This document shows positions 23,704-36,576 of a stretch of 64,000 nt of DNA, in pieces. Origin of the DNA: Distichodus sexfasciatus (taxonomy: Eukaryota; Chordata; Actinopteri; Characiformes; Distichodontidae). Where the stretch lies: the NCBI GenBank assembly GCA_032718565.1, contig JAVGVS010000041.1, forward strand, positions 1,891,035-1,955,034, read 5' to 3'. Made by a program: the position numbers and the translations under genes. Under the pieces are notes generated by a model. The model was not told the DNA's origin. It made no database searches and worked only from the letters and a program-made list of their open reading frames with translations. Every line of letters starts with the position of its first letter. Position 1 is the first letter of the stretch.

Positions 23704-23946
23704 GTCGTGGGGCAGTTGGTAGTCTAATGGTCAGAGAGTTGGCCCCATGATCGGACGTTCGCCGGTTCAAGTCCCAGACTGCAAAAGATACCACTGAGGT
23801 ACTCCTACGTAAGCACTGCTCCCACAGTGGGCACTGCCAAAAAACTGCCCACTGCTCCTTCACGGATGGGTGAAATGCAGAGGTCACGTTTGGTCGTGGT
23901 GCACTGTGTGCTGTGCTGTGTTCACAATGACAAATAATCACTCGCT
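23704..23946 (+). repeat. SINE family A copy, near full length
   Basis: Plus-oriented with an almost intact tRNA-like head: box-A-like GGGGCAGTTGGTAGTCTAATG and box-B GCCGGTTCAAGTCC. Then TACCACTGAGGTACTC, GTGAAATGCAGAGGTCACG, and the 3' end GTTCACAATGACAAATAATC. The best copy for defining the family. Confidence 0.85.
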
Positions 23947-26900
23947 TAAATTCCTCCTTTCCACCACTAGGCCGTGCTGCTGCTTTTGTAGTGCAAACAA
24001 CAGAAATAGTAATATTGTTAAAACCAGCTTTAGCTGCAGTTCTGATGGTTATAGAGAGATGTCGCCGTTATAAATCTTCTTTTAAACGTGTGCCCGGGAC
24101 TAAAACACTTCTTAGGCTTCAGCAAGGCTTAGCAGCAGCACAGAATTTGGCAGAGGGCGTAAGGAGGGCCAGTGAACTCTGGGGAGTGGAGGGAGCGTAG
24201 TCAAGCTCTTAAAGACAATGCTGAAAAGTAATAACGTCAAGTTTGGGCTTTCGTTCTTTGTCTCTCAGCACGTTTACTCAACTTTGTTGCGCTTAAAATG
24301 TAATAATCCCGAGAATTAATTTTTGGCCAAATCTGAGAGCGTTTTACCGTGCACGTTGGAGTGAAGTATGTGCTTTGTGTAGGGGCTAAAAATGATTCAG
24401 CCTCGAAGTGGCAAGAGGGAGAGAAAAGACGCAGAGCAAACACCGACTGCCGCGTAAAAAACACACTCAGACCTTTTCTCGTTCGGGGGCCGCTATCTGC
24501 TGCTATCCGGGGCAGAGAGCAAACGCTACGAGAAGAGGAAGAGTCTGATGTTTGCATGACCTATGAGTGCTGAAGCAGCATGACTGTGAGGACATGAACT
24601 CTTTTCGCTGGATGAATCACGCACACACACTCACTCCTGTCTCAGGAAACGCAAACAATGAGGACAACTGAGGGAGATGTGGGTCAGAAAAGCATACACT
24701 CTCCTAAGGGAGACAGGGATGTCTCTGCCTTGTGTGTGTATGTGTGTTTGTGCATGTGTGTGTCCGAGAGAGAGACTCAGATTTACTTTGACTGCAGCAA
24801 CACAAGCAATGGCAGAAGTCTCACTGCAAACAAAACAAGACAGTCAAGGCCAAGCCGTGCGATAGCAGAAGTAAATAAAACACATGATTTAGCATTGATC
24901 ACTTATGACTAGTGTTTTACAAGGAAGCTACTTTTAAAAGGCAAAAATTTCAAGCTACAAGCATTTTATGATTTAAAGCAAGAAGACAACTCCAGGAACA
25001 TAATTGTAGTTTGAATTCCGCATGTAATTTAACTGCGATGCAACTCTATTCTACTTCTAGTCACTCTGTATACGCAGCAGAGATGACAATGAAGTTTATT
25101 TTGACTTTGGTAAGCAACCAAACTACACATAGTTAGCTACTCTCCGACACAACTCGTGACGTACGATCGTTGATTGCTAAATGTCTCTGTTAGCTTTCAT
25201 TTCCTGTTTGCTAGATTCGGCCATGCCTGCCCTCGCCCTTTAAGGCCAAGCCTGGAGCGAGCATATATACATTCTGGCATGCTATAAAGGTCGTATGTCT
25301 GAAGACAGCTGAGCCGCTTGCAGAAGTAGCGTCAGGATCTCCAGCTGCAAGGCAGGAGAGCCAGCGCGAGCTTGTTTACTCTCACACAGGCACGCCACTT
25401 GACCTGAGACGCCCTCACGGCAAGGCGGCCCAGCCCAGCCCAACCCCCACCGCTCCCGCCGAAACCGCCGAAAAACCACAGCGGAAGGCGGACCCGATCC
25501 CGGATCGGGTTTCAAACTTTGCCATATCGATTTTGGGCCAAGCCCAAAACGAGAGACTAAAGATGTCATTCTATTCTGGCACATGTGTTATGTGAAAAAC
25601 ATTTCCCCTTGTGTTGGGAAGATTTAAGTAGGACAGATCTGCTTGACAGTGATGAGCGACCTGAAAATATCTGCAGGACTGTAAGGGTTTAGCGATATAC
25701 AGTAAAAGCAAACACAGCCATTGACAGTGAAGGAAGAAATACTCAGAAAAGCTGGAAGAACATGCCCTTACTCGACTAATATGCAATGGTCTCATCGCTA
25801 TAAAGTGAAGCAGGCTGCACCATATTGCTTTTCTAACCTTTTCTACATAAATTAGCGGTGCCTAACTCAAATCTTTCCAAGGCAGCAACTAAATTTAAGA
25901 TCTCTCCACTGTAGCACTACAACTATACTTTGCAATTAAAGGATTAGTTGAATCAAGAGTAGCAATGTGTAAAATTGTCCATCGCTTCTTTAAAACAATC
26001 CAAGCACACACCAGTAGTCTTTTTGTTTTCCGCTCACATTTATCCAGTTCATCGGTCGAGAACTCTAACATATGGCTGCCATAATACAAACATGGTAATC
26101 AAAGTTTAACTTAACCGGTTGCGTCGCTTTCTGCTCACCTCAAATGACTCTACTAAAGATCATGTGACAGGGCCTTGGGGAAGTTCTGACACGACAATCC
26201 TGTTATTGTTGCAGTAAGGACGCTGGGGCATGCAATTCGGTCGGCTCCAAGAGTTGATTAAACCCTTTCTTTTGAAACCTGTTTAGAGCGCGGCATGTTG
26301 AATATCATGTTCGTTACAAAGCTGCACAAATGGGAAGAGACGCATTCCAAGCCCACATAAAAAAACACACAGCAGCCCTTTGATGGAAACCACAACACAC
26401 ATCCACTCACGGTTAAGACAGGGGCAGGCTGCCATAACCTGTATAATAATGTTAGGCCACATATGCAGTAAATACAAAGGTATTTCAGTTAATGGGGTTT
26501 AAAAAAAAGTGCACACGCGGCTCATTTTCAGCTGAACGCCACCTGGAAAAAGAAAAGGAGGAAAGAGCGAAATAAATCACGCAAAGAGGAAAATAAAGGA
26601 CAAAAGTGCAGCGTTAGAAAGCATTCAGTTCTCCCATAATTGCACATTTTTATAAGAATTTAAAATCCGTTCTAAGTTAGTTTATTAAAATACGTACAAC
26701 ACGTACAATCACAGTACGGTAATTTGTCCATATTTCCTAAACAACTTCCCAGACAGATACCATAATAATTACTGCGTTATCACTGACCATTTTAATAAAC
26801 TAATAAAAGACTTTTTGAAGTGAAGCGAAATCATAAACTATGACATCCGCGAACTTTGCAACTGGTAAAAACAGAATCCAGAAGTAAGTGCAGATTTTAC

Positions 26901-27615
26901 ATGAGAATTTAAATTCAGGGACAAGACCAAAATCGGAAAGTAAACAGGCAGACGTAAAAAAAAAGAGAAACCAAGTAAGTGAACATTAGTGAATAAAAAG
27001 TGTACGCTAAAATGACCAGCTAACATCATGCTAGCTGAGGTTAGCTAACCAGCAAACTCATTGACATTAAACCGTGTGAAAACTTCTCAGACCCCGAGGT
27101 AATGACATCATCAGGCAGGCCTTGGGATTTTTCTGCACCCTCTATCCCTCTAACCCAAAAAGGCACCCCCCCTCCCTCCCCCATCAAGCGTAGGGTGGCA
27201 TGTCCAGATCGTTCCCTTCGGCGCCTTTTAACCCCCCTAACCATCCAGTCATTAAGTGTCATTAAAGCAGTAGAGGCCAACGGGGAGGCGACGTAGCAGA
27301 AGGCAGGATTATCAGTTCATCAAGGCCAATTTACAGTCTACAAGCCTGCTTAGATGAGGTCATAGGTAAGGCGTGTGGAGTGGTAAAGAGGTTTCTCCAT
27401 GTTTAGTCAGCACCAGCGTTGGAGATGCTCCTGTTTATGGTTATTAAAAGTAGCTAAGCTACAGACAAGCTACTGATTTAAAATTATAGTTAGCTAGACA
27501 ACAAGCTACAGAGAAAAAGTAGTTAACTACAGTACATTGACGCTACGCTAACCACTAATAATAATTGTGCTGTAGGTTGCTCTGAAAGCAAGTGAAACAC
27601 GTAGGGTCAAATCAT

Positions 27616-27855
27616 AGTGGGTAGCTTTACAGTTAGGGAGTTGACCCTGTGATCGGAAGATCGTCGGGTCGAATCCTGGGCCAGTAAAGTTACCACTGAG
27701 GGTACTCATGAGCAAGGTACCGTCCCCAAGCACTGCTCCTGGGCGCTGCACGTCGACTGCCCACTGCTCCTTCATGGATGGGTCAAATGCAAAGGTCACA
27801 TTTCGTTGTGGTGCACTGTGCTGTGTTGTGTACAAAACAACAATGATCACTTTCT
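27616..27855 (+). repeat. SINE family A copy
   Basis: Head TGGGTAGCTTTACAGTTAGGG, box B CGGGTCGAATCC, body CCACTGAGGGTACTC and GGTACCGTCCCCAAGCACTG, tail end ACAATGATCACTTTC. Plus orientation. Confidence 0.8.
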
Positions 27856-29179
27856 GACAGGGTTTTTAATGACTTTTTAGCGGTATAGAATGTTTAGATT
27901 TCCGCTTAGCATATGTTGCGCTCAGATTTGTAATTTATGTTCGTTTCACTTTTGAGAGTCATCAATTTCGATAAATACGGTCATAAATTGCTTGCATCTG
28001 CTAAGGTGGACTCCATCACTCTGACTCCATCTGTAGCTGCCGGAGCCGCGCAATGTGTTCTAGCAGGCTTACCGGTCAGTACACAGATACGGACGGACAT
28101 GCCGTCGTAATCATTTCGTTGAGAGTCGGTCCTGAACGCGGTAAAGCGCCGAAGGTTGAGCAGCTGGTGTCCGTTGTTTACGACCCAACTGAAGCAAGCT
28201 TATTGACTTTCTCTGCCATTAGCTGTGTCACGACAGCGAAGGGGTGAAAGGGGGTTTTGTGGTTTGGTTTAAAACTCGGATGAACTCGCCTGAAGAGTGG
28301 CGGTGGCTTGTGGTAGGCTTCGAACATGGCACCATCCCCCACCGACGATCACTTTAAGCGTGTTTGATATTGGAGGGAGTTGGCTGAGTTAAAAAAGGAA
28401 CGCCTGAAATGACTCATATGTGCTCCATCATTTGCTGAAAGATAAACATCACCTAAGCAGGTCCCTTTCTATACTTTGAAATGTGTGTGTGTGTGTATGT
28501 GTGTCAGAGGTGCAGTGTGGGCTTCCTTAGAAGAGGTGTGACATCTGTGCCTTGCACAGCTGGGGTAAGCGTGCATGCATCTGCGGCTGCGGAGGTGCAT
28601 GTGTCCTAAGTGTGTGTGTTTGAGTGTGTGTGTGTGTGTAGTGGGACATGTCCTGAGTTGACACCTGCCAGCCTGTGCAAACAGAACAGGTGGCCCTAAC
28701 CCCTTTGTTATTACGGCCAAATAACTTCGCGTTCTTGCACCTATTCCAGTCTCTCTCTCTCTCTCTCTCTCTGTCTCTATAAGCTTACACAAAAGATAAA
28801 GGATAATTCTTGATAACGGTTTTAAAAACAGACCCTTACAAAACTAATTTGCTTCACAGCAGTTGCATAAATTTACAGCAAGGTGATGTTTTCACATGCA
28901 AATTAGGTTTGTGGCAAACTTGCAGTGGACTTTGTGGAAAAACTTGTGCACCTGGCAAATTTGTGCCCAACTGCCATCTGCAATTTGTTTTGGCAAATCA
29001 CTGCTTAAATGCATTTGCCTGATGTAATTTATCATTATTGCGCTACAAAGCTTGCCACTAGTGTCTGACAATATTTCTTTAAGCAACATATTTTGCGGCA
29101 ACTTCCATTTTGCCACCAGTTTGCCCATGACACTATTTTGTCCGCAGCGACATTGGGAGAAAATTATTGCTTTAACGTC

Positions 29180-30019
29180 TACCATGATGTTTGAAAGGAT
29201 CCGGTGATACACGTGATGCAAACGTTTAACTTTGGGATGGAGAAGGGAATATGCTCTCGCTTCAGTCCTTCTCCTCTCCGGTTCACACACACACACATAC
29301 CCCATTCGACCCTGGAGCAGCTGGCTTCGGCACTCCTCCTCCTCCAACCAGCCCCTCCCCTCCAAAGCCTCCTGCCTAGGCTGTCACCTCTGAAAGACCA
29401 AAGTCCATCCGCGGGCACCTCTCCGGAAACCCCCCTCCTCTGCCCCCCACCAGCTGCCCCAAACCTTCCCCAACCCCAAAACAACCACTCACCTGGGCTC
29501 TTCGCCCTCTTTCAGACGATCCCCTGGGCGCTTTAGAACCAGCCAGAAACTCTTCTTGAAACACTGCCAGCAGAGGCTGGCCCTAAGCCGCCGCAGCTGA
29601 AAGTTTTACAGTCTGCATGCTCGCGAAGTGCAGGAAGCCACAGACACGGAGAGAGAGAGAGAGAGAGAGAGAGATTTCCGAGGGTAGTTCTCTTTTTCTC
29701 TCGCTCTCTGTTCTGCCGCTGTCGCCTCTCTCGTCCTCTGCCCCCCTTCTTTTAAAAACCAACTGCAACAGACTGTCAGAGCGAACCACTGTCAACTCGG
29801 GGAAAAAAGCTTTTTGTTCATTTTTGTTCTCCGGGAACTGTACGAGTGTGTGTGTGCTTGAAAGAGTGTTGGCTGCAGAAGGGAGGAGCTGAAGAGTACA
29901 GTGGGGAGAGAGAAATAAATGAACAAACAACAAAAGCGCGAGAGAAGGGGGCCGTGACATCATACACTGAGCTGCCCTGGACAATGCCTGAGAAAAGGAT
30001 GAGAGGAGACGACTGCAGC

Positions 30020-30054
<35 letters not shown>

Positions 30055-30657
30055 ACTGGCTCTTGCCCTAGCAGGGGAGTGAGACACACTTTCTGGCAAA
30101 GTGACACTGGATTATTTCGCCGACTTTCCTCTTCTCTTGGCGAAAGCTGGGCTGCCTGGATTCGAAGCCCCCTTTTCCCTCCCCACACAGCTGAACAGGA
30201 TTTATCAAAACACTGACACCAACTCCACTCCCTCCCACAAGTCACTGGCTTTCTTCTTTCTTTTTTTTTTTAAAGTTCTCACAGCCGTAAACGACTAACA
30301 GGAGATGTGCGGAAATTCGGTAACGAGGATTCGGGCATTCCATTTCACCTGCTACTCTGGACTTGAAAAGTGACACGCTCCAGAACGTTTTGCCTCACAA
30401 AGTTTTGTTGGGGGGGGGCTGGTTTCGGAATGAGAGAAAGAGAGGGAAACGCTGGAGGCTGAAGCGGGCAGCGAAGAAGGTTAAACAAAAATGTTTGTCC
30501 GCCACGCAAAAAGTAAGGGGAAGTCCGCACGGCAAAGAGAAGTGCAGGCAGCAGCGGGGCAGCTAAAGACGCTGCGATGACTTCTGTAGAAGGGGAACGG
30601 AGAGGCATGTTCTACCTGGGACGGATGCCAAATGCTGACAAAAGACTTCACCACACT

Positions 30658-30694
<37 letters not shown>

Positions 30695-31560
30695 GGAGAA
30701 GCCCCATGGCTTTATTCTGAAATGTGTCTCAAATCTCTGGCATTGTCTCTCCAATCTAGTCCGGCACCTAGAGGAGATGGCAAAAAAGTGCGTAAGTAAA
30801 TCTTGTTTTCTTCACGTTTTTATTTCCCGCTTTTTTGCAACAGTCGCCCACTCTTTCTCTCTGTCTCTCTTTCCTGACGTCGCATGGCCACGGACTTCTC
30901 GCGTCAAGATGTGTTGTCACGCCGCGTAACGGAGGGATTGGGCTCTCCCTTCGCGCCTCAAGGCCCTACCGGGGGACGGCGCGTAGCGTTTTTTCGGGGT
31001 TGTTTTTTGGGGGCGATGGCGGCGCATCAAAACGAAACGTGGTCGAGGCCTGTCGGCGTTTAGGACGTCGCTGTAACCGAGAGAGTGGCGACCTTATCTG
31101 CGTTCTTTTAGCTTCTTGTGGCATTGTGACCTCATGCTCCCTGCTCTTACTTACTCAGTCTTTCTCTTTCTCTCTCTTCATCTCACTTCTTGGCAGCATG
31201 GCCGAAGTGGGCAGGGAGAAAGGAGGGCACGGCCGCTGAGCCTCAGCGCTGGAGGGGGCTCAGGCTCCAGCCCCTTGCACGAGCAAAGTGTTTCGCCAAC
31301 GCGACTCCCTCTCTCTCTTTCTGCCTTCACCTCGCCTCGCCTCAGCAGCGAACGAACGGGACGCAGAAACGGCCTTCCTTTTCTCCCTTTTTCGCTCCTC
31401 TTCCTCCCCTTTCTCCACCCGTCCGTCGCTCCGTTCCTCCTTCCTCCACCCTGCGCCGTCACCACGCACGGCCCGAAGTCGCCGCTCTGTCCAGCGGAGC
31501 TCGCTCTCAGGTATTTCCACATTATTTTCCCCTCGTTTCTGGACGCCTAACGTTCTAACC
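29180..31560 (+). promoter_or_regulatory. CpG-rich region with CT/GA tracts, possible let-7 host promoter
   Basis: A 2.4-kb GC- and CpG-enriched block in an AT-rich interval, punctuated by (GA)n at 29651-29674, (CT)n at 30023-30050 and (CT)n at 30661-30691. Many overlapping open frames on both strands reflect base composition, not proteins. On the plus strand a consensus donor GTAAGT follows 30791 and a pyrimidine-rich acceptor ends at 31196. Together these suggest promoter plus 5' non-coding exons of a rightward transcript. The nearest downstream RNA genes are the let-7 hairpins 5 kb away. Linkage to them is inference. Confidence 0.4.
31197..31510 (+). ncRNA. Candidate non-coding exon of a let-7 host transcript
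   Basis: Preceded by a long pyrimidine tract ending TTCTTGGCAG and followed by CTCTCAG/GTATTTCC, so it is bounded by plausible splice sites. The first ATG opens only a 13-codon frame (MAEVGREKGGHGR then stop). Longer frames are overlapping and compositionally driven. No conserved protein is recognised. Equally, it may be unspliced promoter sequence. Confidence 0.25.
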
Positions 31561-34500
31561 CTCGCTTTTTTGGGAGGGTTTATGCGTCCCGCTTCCAAAA
31601 AAAGCGATATTTTTCTCATCTTCGTCCCAAGTTCTTCGCTCTCTTCATCCTCGCCCTCCGCCTGCACACGTGTCTGCCTTCTCTCTCGGTCGCCATGCGA
31701 AACTATCCGCCATTACAGTTCGATTAAAGCGATTTTTTTCCGAGAAGTGGCCTGTTTTTTGGATAGACAGTCAAGTAACAGAGAGGCATCACAGCCCTCC
31801 GAATAACGGCAGTGATTTCGTCAAGATTTTCGTTTTTTCTGTCCGATTTGAGTTCAAGGTAAAGCCTGAGGCTGCCATTGTTACAGTGTGTTGGGGACAC
31901 TACCCACTCGGACACAATCTGTTTATACCACAACTCGTTTGTCGTGAAAGTCATTAACAAAACGAAGGGGATGTAAACGAAAACAGGAAATGTACAGTAA
32001 AACGATCTTCCTCGTCATTTCCAGAACATTCCACGGCATTAAATTAAATTGCATCGTAGAGACCTTAAAACCAAACGGGACGCTGCTTTTGACCCACTGC
32101 ACTGGTGGGACAGAGGTAAAGATAACATAGTATCTTTGTGTTGGCGCTCACAGCTGTAAAGTTAAGTCTCTGTTCTTGAGGTGATATTTAACCGATACTG
32201 CAGATATGTGGAATGAAATGAGTCCGGTAAGAAGACTGGTGGTAAAAGTACGGTATTGATGACACAGTTGGCAACAACACAAGCAAACATATATGGCAAA
32301 GTAATAAAATATGAGGAAAGAAACTTCCTTTTAGACCCAAAGACACATTTCTACAACGACAACGTCTGCAATTATTTCGTATTTGTTCACCGCTCAAGCT
32401 CAGAAAAAAATCTGCCAATATTCTGTAATTTGAGGCAGAAATACGGACAACGCAATCTATAGATGCGTGGAAAAATTAAATGTGGAAGAGCTTAGCAAAA
32501 GTTTAAAAGATACATTCATGAGCAGAAAGAAATTAACGCCTAGAACAATATAAAACGACTATGCGATCAATCTGTCCTTCAATTCGATCTTTCTAAAAAT
32601 TTTAAATGTGGTCCATTTTTAGCTCCAGATTGCAACAATGGCAAAAATATTTGCACAAAATAAAATGTGCGCATAGAGCCCTACCAAAAATTTAAACAAA
32701 AAAAAAAAAAAAAGAAAAGAAAAAAAAAAAGAAGGAGCTGGAGAGAGGGAGAAATGAAGGGCGGGGTGAAAGACTGAAAATGAGAACGTTTTCTCCTCCC
32801 CTTTTTTGCTATCCTCAGTTGAACTCATCGTGTTACTTGATGATATTTTCTTTCTGGCCCGCCATCTCTACTTCCTGCTATTTTTATGTCCCCTCCTTCT
32901 CTCCCTCCCTCCCTCTCTTTCTCTCTTTCTCTGACAATTATCAGCGTGGTAACCAGGAACAAAGTCAAACTTCCTTTATCAGGAAGCATATTTCAGCTGT
33001 GGAGTGCTTAAACAAAACTCTCAGCTTTTGAACCATAAAAGCATAAAGCAGATATGGAAAATTTCTCTCGTTGGCTGACGTTCTAGGCTCTACGTTGGTG
33101 TAGTTGTAGTAACGAGTTTAACTGATTAATACCTTATAGATGGTTAAACATTACAAGAGAAATTTTACTTTAGCACCAGACAACTTCCCTTTTTGATGCA
33201 AGGCTGTTACATGACAAAATAAGTCTGAGTGAATCTGATTAAAGACTCGATTGAGCAACGCATTTGGAGTGTGTGAAGTCTGCGATAGACCCATATTCGA
33301 ATGACTCATGCCGTTTTATGACGGTATAAGAAAGGAGAAGCCAGCGCGGATAGGCCTTTCAGCTCGCAGTCTCGTTATCGGTGATAAAAGGTTAACTTTA
33401 AGAGACCTCATAATACACAGGACAGAGTCAAACCAGGTCGCTCACAAGCAGACTTCCTGTTTAGGGGCACTATTTTTGTATGAAGGGCGGTTCCCCACCT
33501 CGCTCCTGTAGAATGATAGAATGACTCGAAAAACTCGACCGGGCTTAATGTCAATGCCGTTGTACTGACACATTTTCAAAAGGAAGCATTCGATTCCAAT
33601 CTGGAAGGACTCGGGAATAAAACGGGTACGAGTGAGTAACGTGTTCACCTGCTTTACACAGTTAAATTCTAACAAGGTAGGTTAACGCTTTCGTCCAGAA
33701 ACGTTAAACAATAATCTAAGAGTTGAGAAGCGCGTATGCGATGTTAGTTTGCACACTGTCCCGAGGGGTTTTTGCTACTGAGTTTTCAAAGTGCCGTCGT
33801 ATGTCGGTTGCTACTTAAATTCTAGTTCCTGGATTTGATTGGTTCAATACTGCAGCTGGTAATAAGCCGTAAAATAGTCGAGCGCACAGCAAAACTACAT
33901 TTTGTTGATCTCTCTTGAAGGACCTGTTTCACTTCTCCCTCTTGCTGATAAAAAAAGTAATAAAACATTTTAATGCCCTGAAGGTAGACTTACAGTGCTG
34001 TTGTAAAACTTTCTTATCTCTTGTCATTTCCTTAATCAAGGTCGTTTAAAATGGCTCAGATCCACCCAAAGAAATGACGCTAGAAATACGAAAAGCAGCG
34101 CTCCTCAATGTCGCTTTAGCAGTCCAGCCGAATTTGAGTTTGTGCTGGATGATTAATTTGGTGTTTTTGATTTGAGCATGGAATAAGTCCAAACTAGAAT
34201 CAGATACAGCAAAAAGGAGGATTAAAAAGGTCATGTTCTGTGCCAGACTCAATGACAAGGCATGTTACACCTGACATACGCTGCCTCCCACAAACCACAA
34301 AGATGGAAGCTCATGTTGATTTTAACATTACTGCGTGCAATGGTCCATGGGCTTCAGCAAGGCATGGACTATATACCATCATACGACAAATCATTCTTAC
34401 AAGAGCCAAAGAAAATGAACTTAACAAAAATCCATCAAAAACCACAGGGCTTTTATATTATAGATTTTGGCACTTTTTGAAAGATAAACCTAAATTATAG

Positions 34501-36340
34501 TGGATGATCAGATAATAAAATATATTTTTTACTATTTAGAAAATATTCATATTAAGGATGTAAGAAAGGTAATTATTACACCCAGCTGTAAATGTTACAA
34601 TAAAAAAATATTCAGAATTTATTATGAAAAGAGAACCATTTATTTTTTCAAATTTACCTTCAATGGTATGATTTCCCATTCCTTCTAGGATATTTCAGCA
34701 CAGAGTCTTGTCCTAACTTTACATTTTCTTCCACATATTTATCGAATTTCCAGCTCGGCCAGCTTTGATCTCTGCATTTTAAGTCAGTTACACACCTGAT
34801 GCTATTGACCATCTAATTGATTCTACGTCTCAATTAAGGAGCTGCTATTCCTCGTTCACGGCTCCCACCCTCCCCGTGCACACCCTTTGCCGTTTTTCTT
34901 CTTCTCGTCGGGTAAAAGGCTGCCTTTCCCTGGGCTCGCTGCCATGCCAAAACATTTCAATCACTGTCGCTGTTAATTAGGCCAAAAGAGGAATTCTGAA
35001 TGTTAATGAGCTACTGTGGTGCTTTTCACCATCTCTGGTTCACATGCTAATTTATGCAAAGTGACAGAGCAACTTCTCCCCCTCCTCCAAACAGCTCAAA
35101 CCCCCCAAAACCCCAACCCCTATCCCACCCTGCATGGCAGTCGATTGTTTGGCCTGCCCTGGTGACCCTCGTCTGCCAGCCTCTCGGGCACAACTTCATG
35201 CCAGGGCCTGGCATTGTCTATATGCTTCAGCTGCCACTACAGACGCACGGCTAATGCAGGGAGGCTTGGGCTTTGCTTTACATAATTATGAGTGAATTAT
35301 CAGATTTGCCATCTGCGGGATCGTTTGGTATCGGGGTGCAGGATTCATAAATCAGATTCCAAAATAAAACGGAGACGACGTTGATCTGGAGAATACAAGA
35401 AATCACAGTCAAATTAAAACCACGTTTTTGGCTAGCTTTTTAGTTTCGGATCGTTATATTTGATTCCACAAACCTAACTGTGATCCCACACTGGTTTTCT
35501 AGCATCGCAAATGTTTTTACATGCCAGATCCACACTCTTATTACCTAAAATGGCAGGACGGCGGCCATTTTGTTTGGTCCTTTTCTTTCCTTACCCATGC
35601 ATTGCTAACTGTTTATACGAGCCACTTGGTAGATGCTAGGCGATTTGGGATAGCTGATAGAGCGACGGTTGAAAGTCAGCTATTTACCTCTGCCTGTTTA
35701 ACAGCAAGCTTCCGCAGTGTTCTATGGGCTGCAAAGAGCCAAGTTTCTGCAGAAAATGGGCACAATTTCCTGGCGCAGATTACCTCTGATACATGCCAAC
35801 TTCAACTAACGCCAGGGAGTTATGCATAAGGCTTGCACAAATTAGCACATTTTCCGCCACGATTGCATTGTGACTGCCGATTATTTTGTCATTCTTTTGG
35901 GTTTTTTTAATTGAAAAAAGGGACCGAGCTTAATAATAAACATAAATTCAGTGTTTCAACCTGCTGAGCTGTTACAGAATATCACCAAAATTTTTTTTTT
36001 AAATGGCAAATTAAAATCTGAACCTAAATTATAAGCTTTTAAACCTGGAGTGCCTGTCTCAAACCCAGACCAGGTTGTTTTTTTTTTTAACAAAAAGCAG
36101 GGAGGAAATTGCACCCTGGAGGTAATTCCCTTTAAAACTGCTACCAGACCCCTTTTCTAGACGCTTTGGAGGATCGTCGTTCAGGAAGTAAGACGTGTGG
36201 ACGTGACCTGCCATTAAGCCAAAGATTTGATTGTGTGAAAAAGATTTATGTTGAACATAATGCATGTTTTATAATTAATAACACGTTTTCTTATGTTCAT
36301 CCAGACTCAACCTGAGAATGCAGAGTTGCCAGACAAGCTA
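31561..36340. other. No coding gene seen; possible conserved non-coding block near 34.7-35.3 kb
   Basis: AT-rich, presumably intronic or 5' flank of the let-7 primary transcript. An A-rich tract lies at 32696-32732. The part 34740-35280 is non-repetitive and dense in homeodomain/POU-like words: CTAATTGATT, GTTAATTAGG, GAATGTTAATGAG and ATGCTAATTTATGCAAAG. That composition is typical of developmental enhancers but is not proof. Confidence 0.4.
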
Positions 36341-36341
36341 C

Positions 36342-36435
36342 TGTCCTTAAGGCTGAGGTAGTAGATTGAATAGTTGTGGGGTGTAAGTCCTCCCTTTGAG
36401 ATAACTATACAATCTACTGTCTTTCCTAAGGAGAC
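36342..36435 (+). ncRNA. let-7k: let-7 family microRNA precursor, let-7k-type
   Basis: The 5' arm carries the mature miRNA at 36354-36375, with seed TGAGGTAG followed by TAGATTGAATAGTT. The 3' arm at 36405-36426 reads CTATACAATCTACTGTC. The stem pairs throughout, including TCCTTA (36344-36349) with TAAGGA (36427-36432), and the terminal loop is about 29 nt, as usual for let-7. The GAATAG segment (A at position 16 of the miRNA) differs from let-7f (GTATAG) and creates an A-A mismatch with the unchanged 3' arm. From memory this matches chicken let-7k. let-7 miRNAs load into Argonaute and repress targets such as LIN28 and HMGA2, promoting differentiation. Confidence 0.93.
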
Positions 36436-36576
36436 GGTCTGATCAACTCGTCTTGGACAACGTGGACATCCTAGAAATTTGGAGAGCACTGCAGTGTCTT
36501 TATACTTAATTTACCCTCGAGTTGTGTGTTCAACATGTGAAGTACAACAGCTGGACATCGCGCCTTTTTCTGCGTC

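Larger units (their letters stand above)
22823..29180. other. Long gene-free interval upstream of tulp1
   Basis: Apart from SINE copies (23704-23946, 27616-27855) no exon, hairpin RNA or conserved coding frame is recognised. A C/G-rich patch at 25370-25510 contains the palindrome CCCGATCCCGGATCGGG (25494-25510). Clusters of (TG)n and (CT)n lie at 28482-28503, 28613-28640 and 28751-28774. Confidence 0.45.

Noticed and set aside
23709..23800. A tRNA gene, from box-A and box-B like sequence
   Set aside because: The head is followed by a fixed SINE body repeated many times in the window and does not fold into a full cloverleaf by eye; tRNA-derived SINE head.
28892..29365. 157-codon minus-strand frame
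   Set aside because: No domain, no conserved composition, extends across apparent non-coding sequence with no splice or start support.
29583..30245. 220-codon open frame on the minus strand
   Set aside because: It runs through (GA)n/(CT)n microsatellites giving Arg-Glu and Ser-Leu runs; no domain, no splice context, and competing frames are equally open. A composition artefact of the CpG block.
31116..31806. Several overlapping 120-170-codon frames on both strands
   Set aside because: GC-rich, CT-rich promoter-like DNA opens all frames; peptides are Ser/Leu/Arg/Pro-rich with no recognisable domain.
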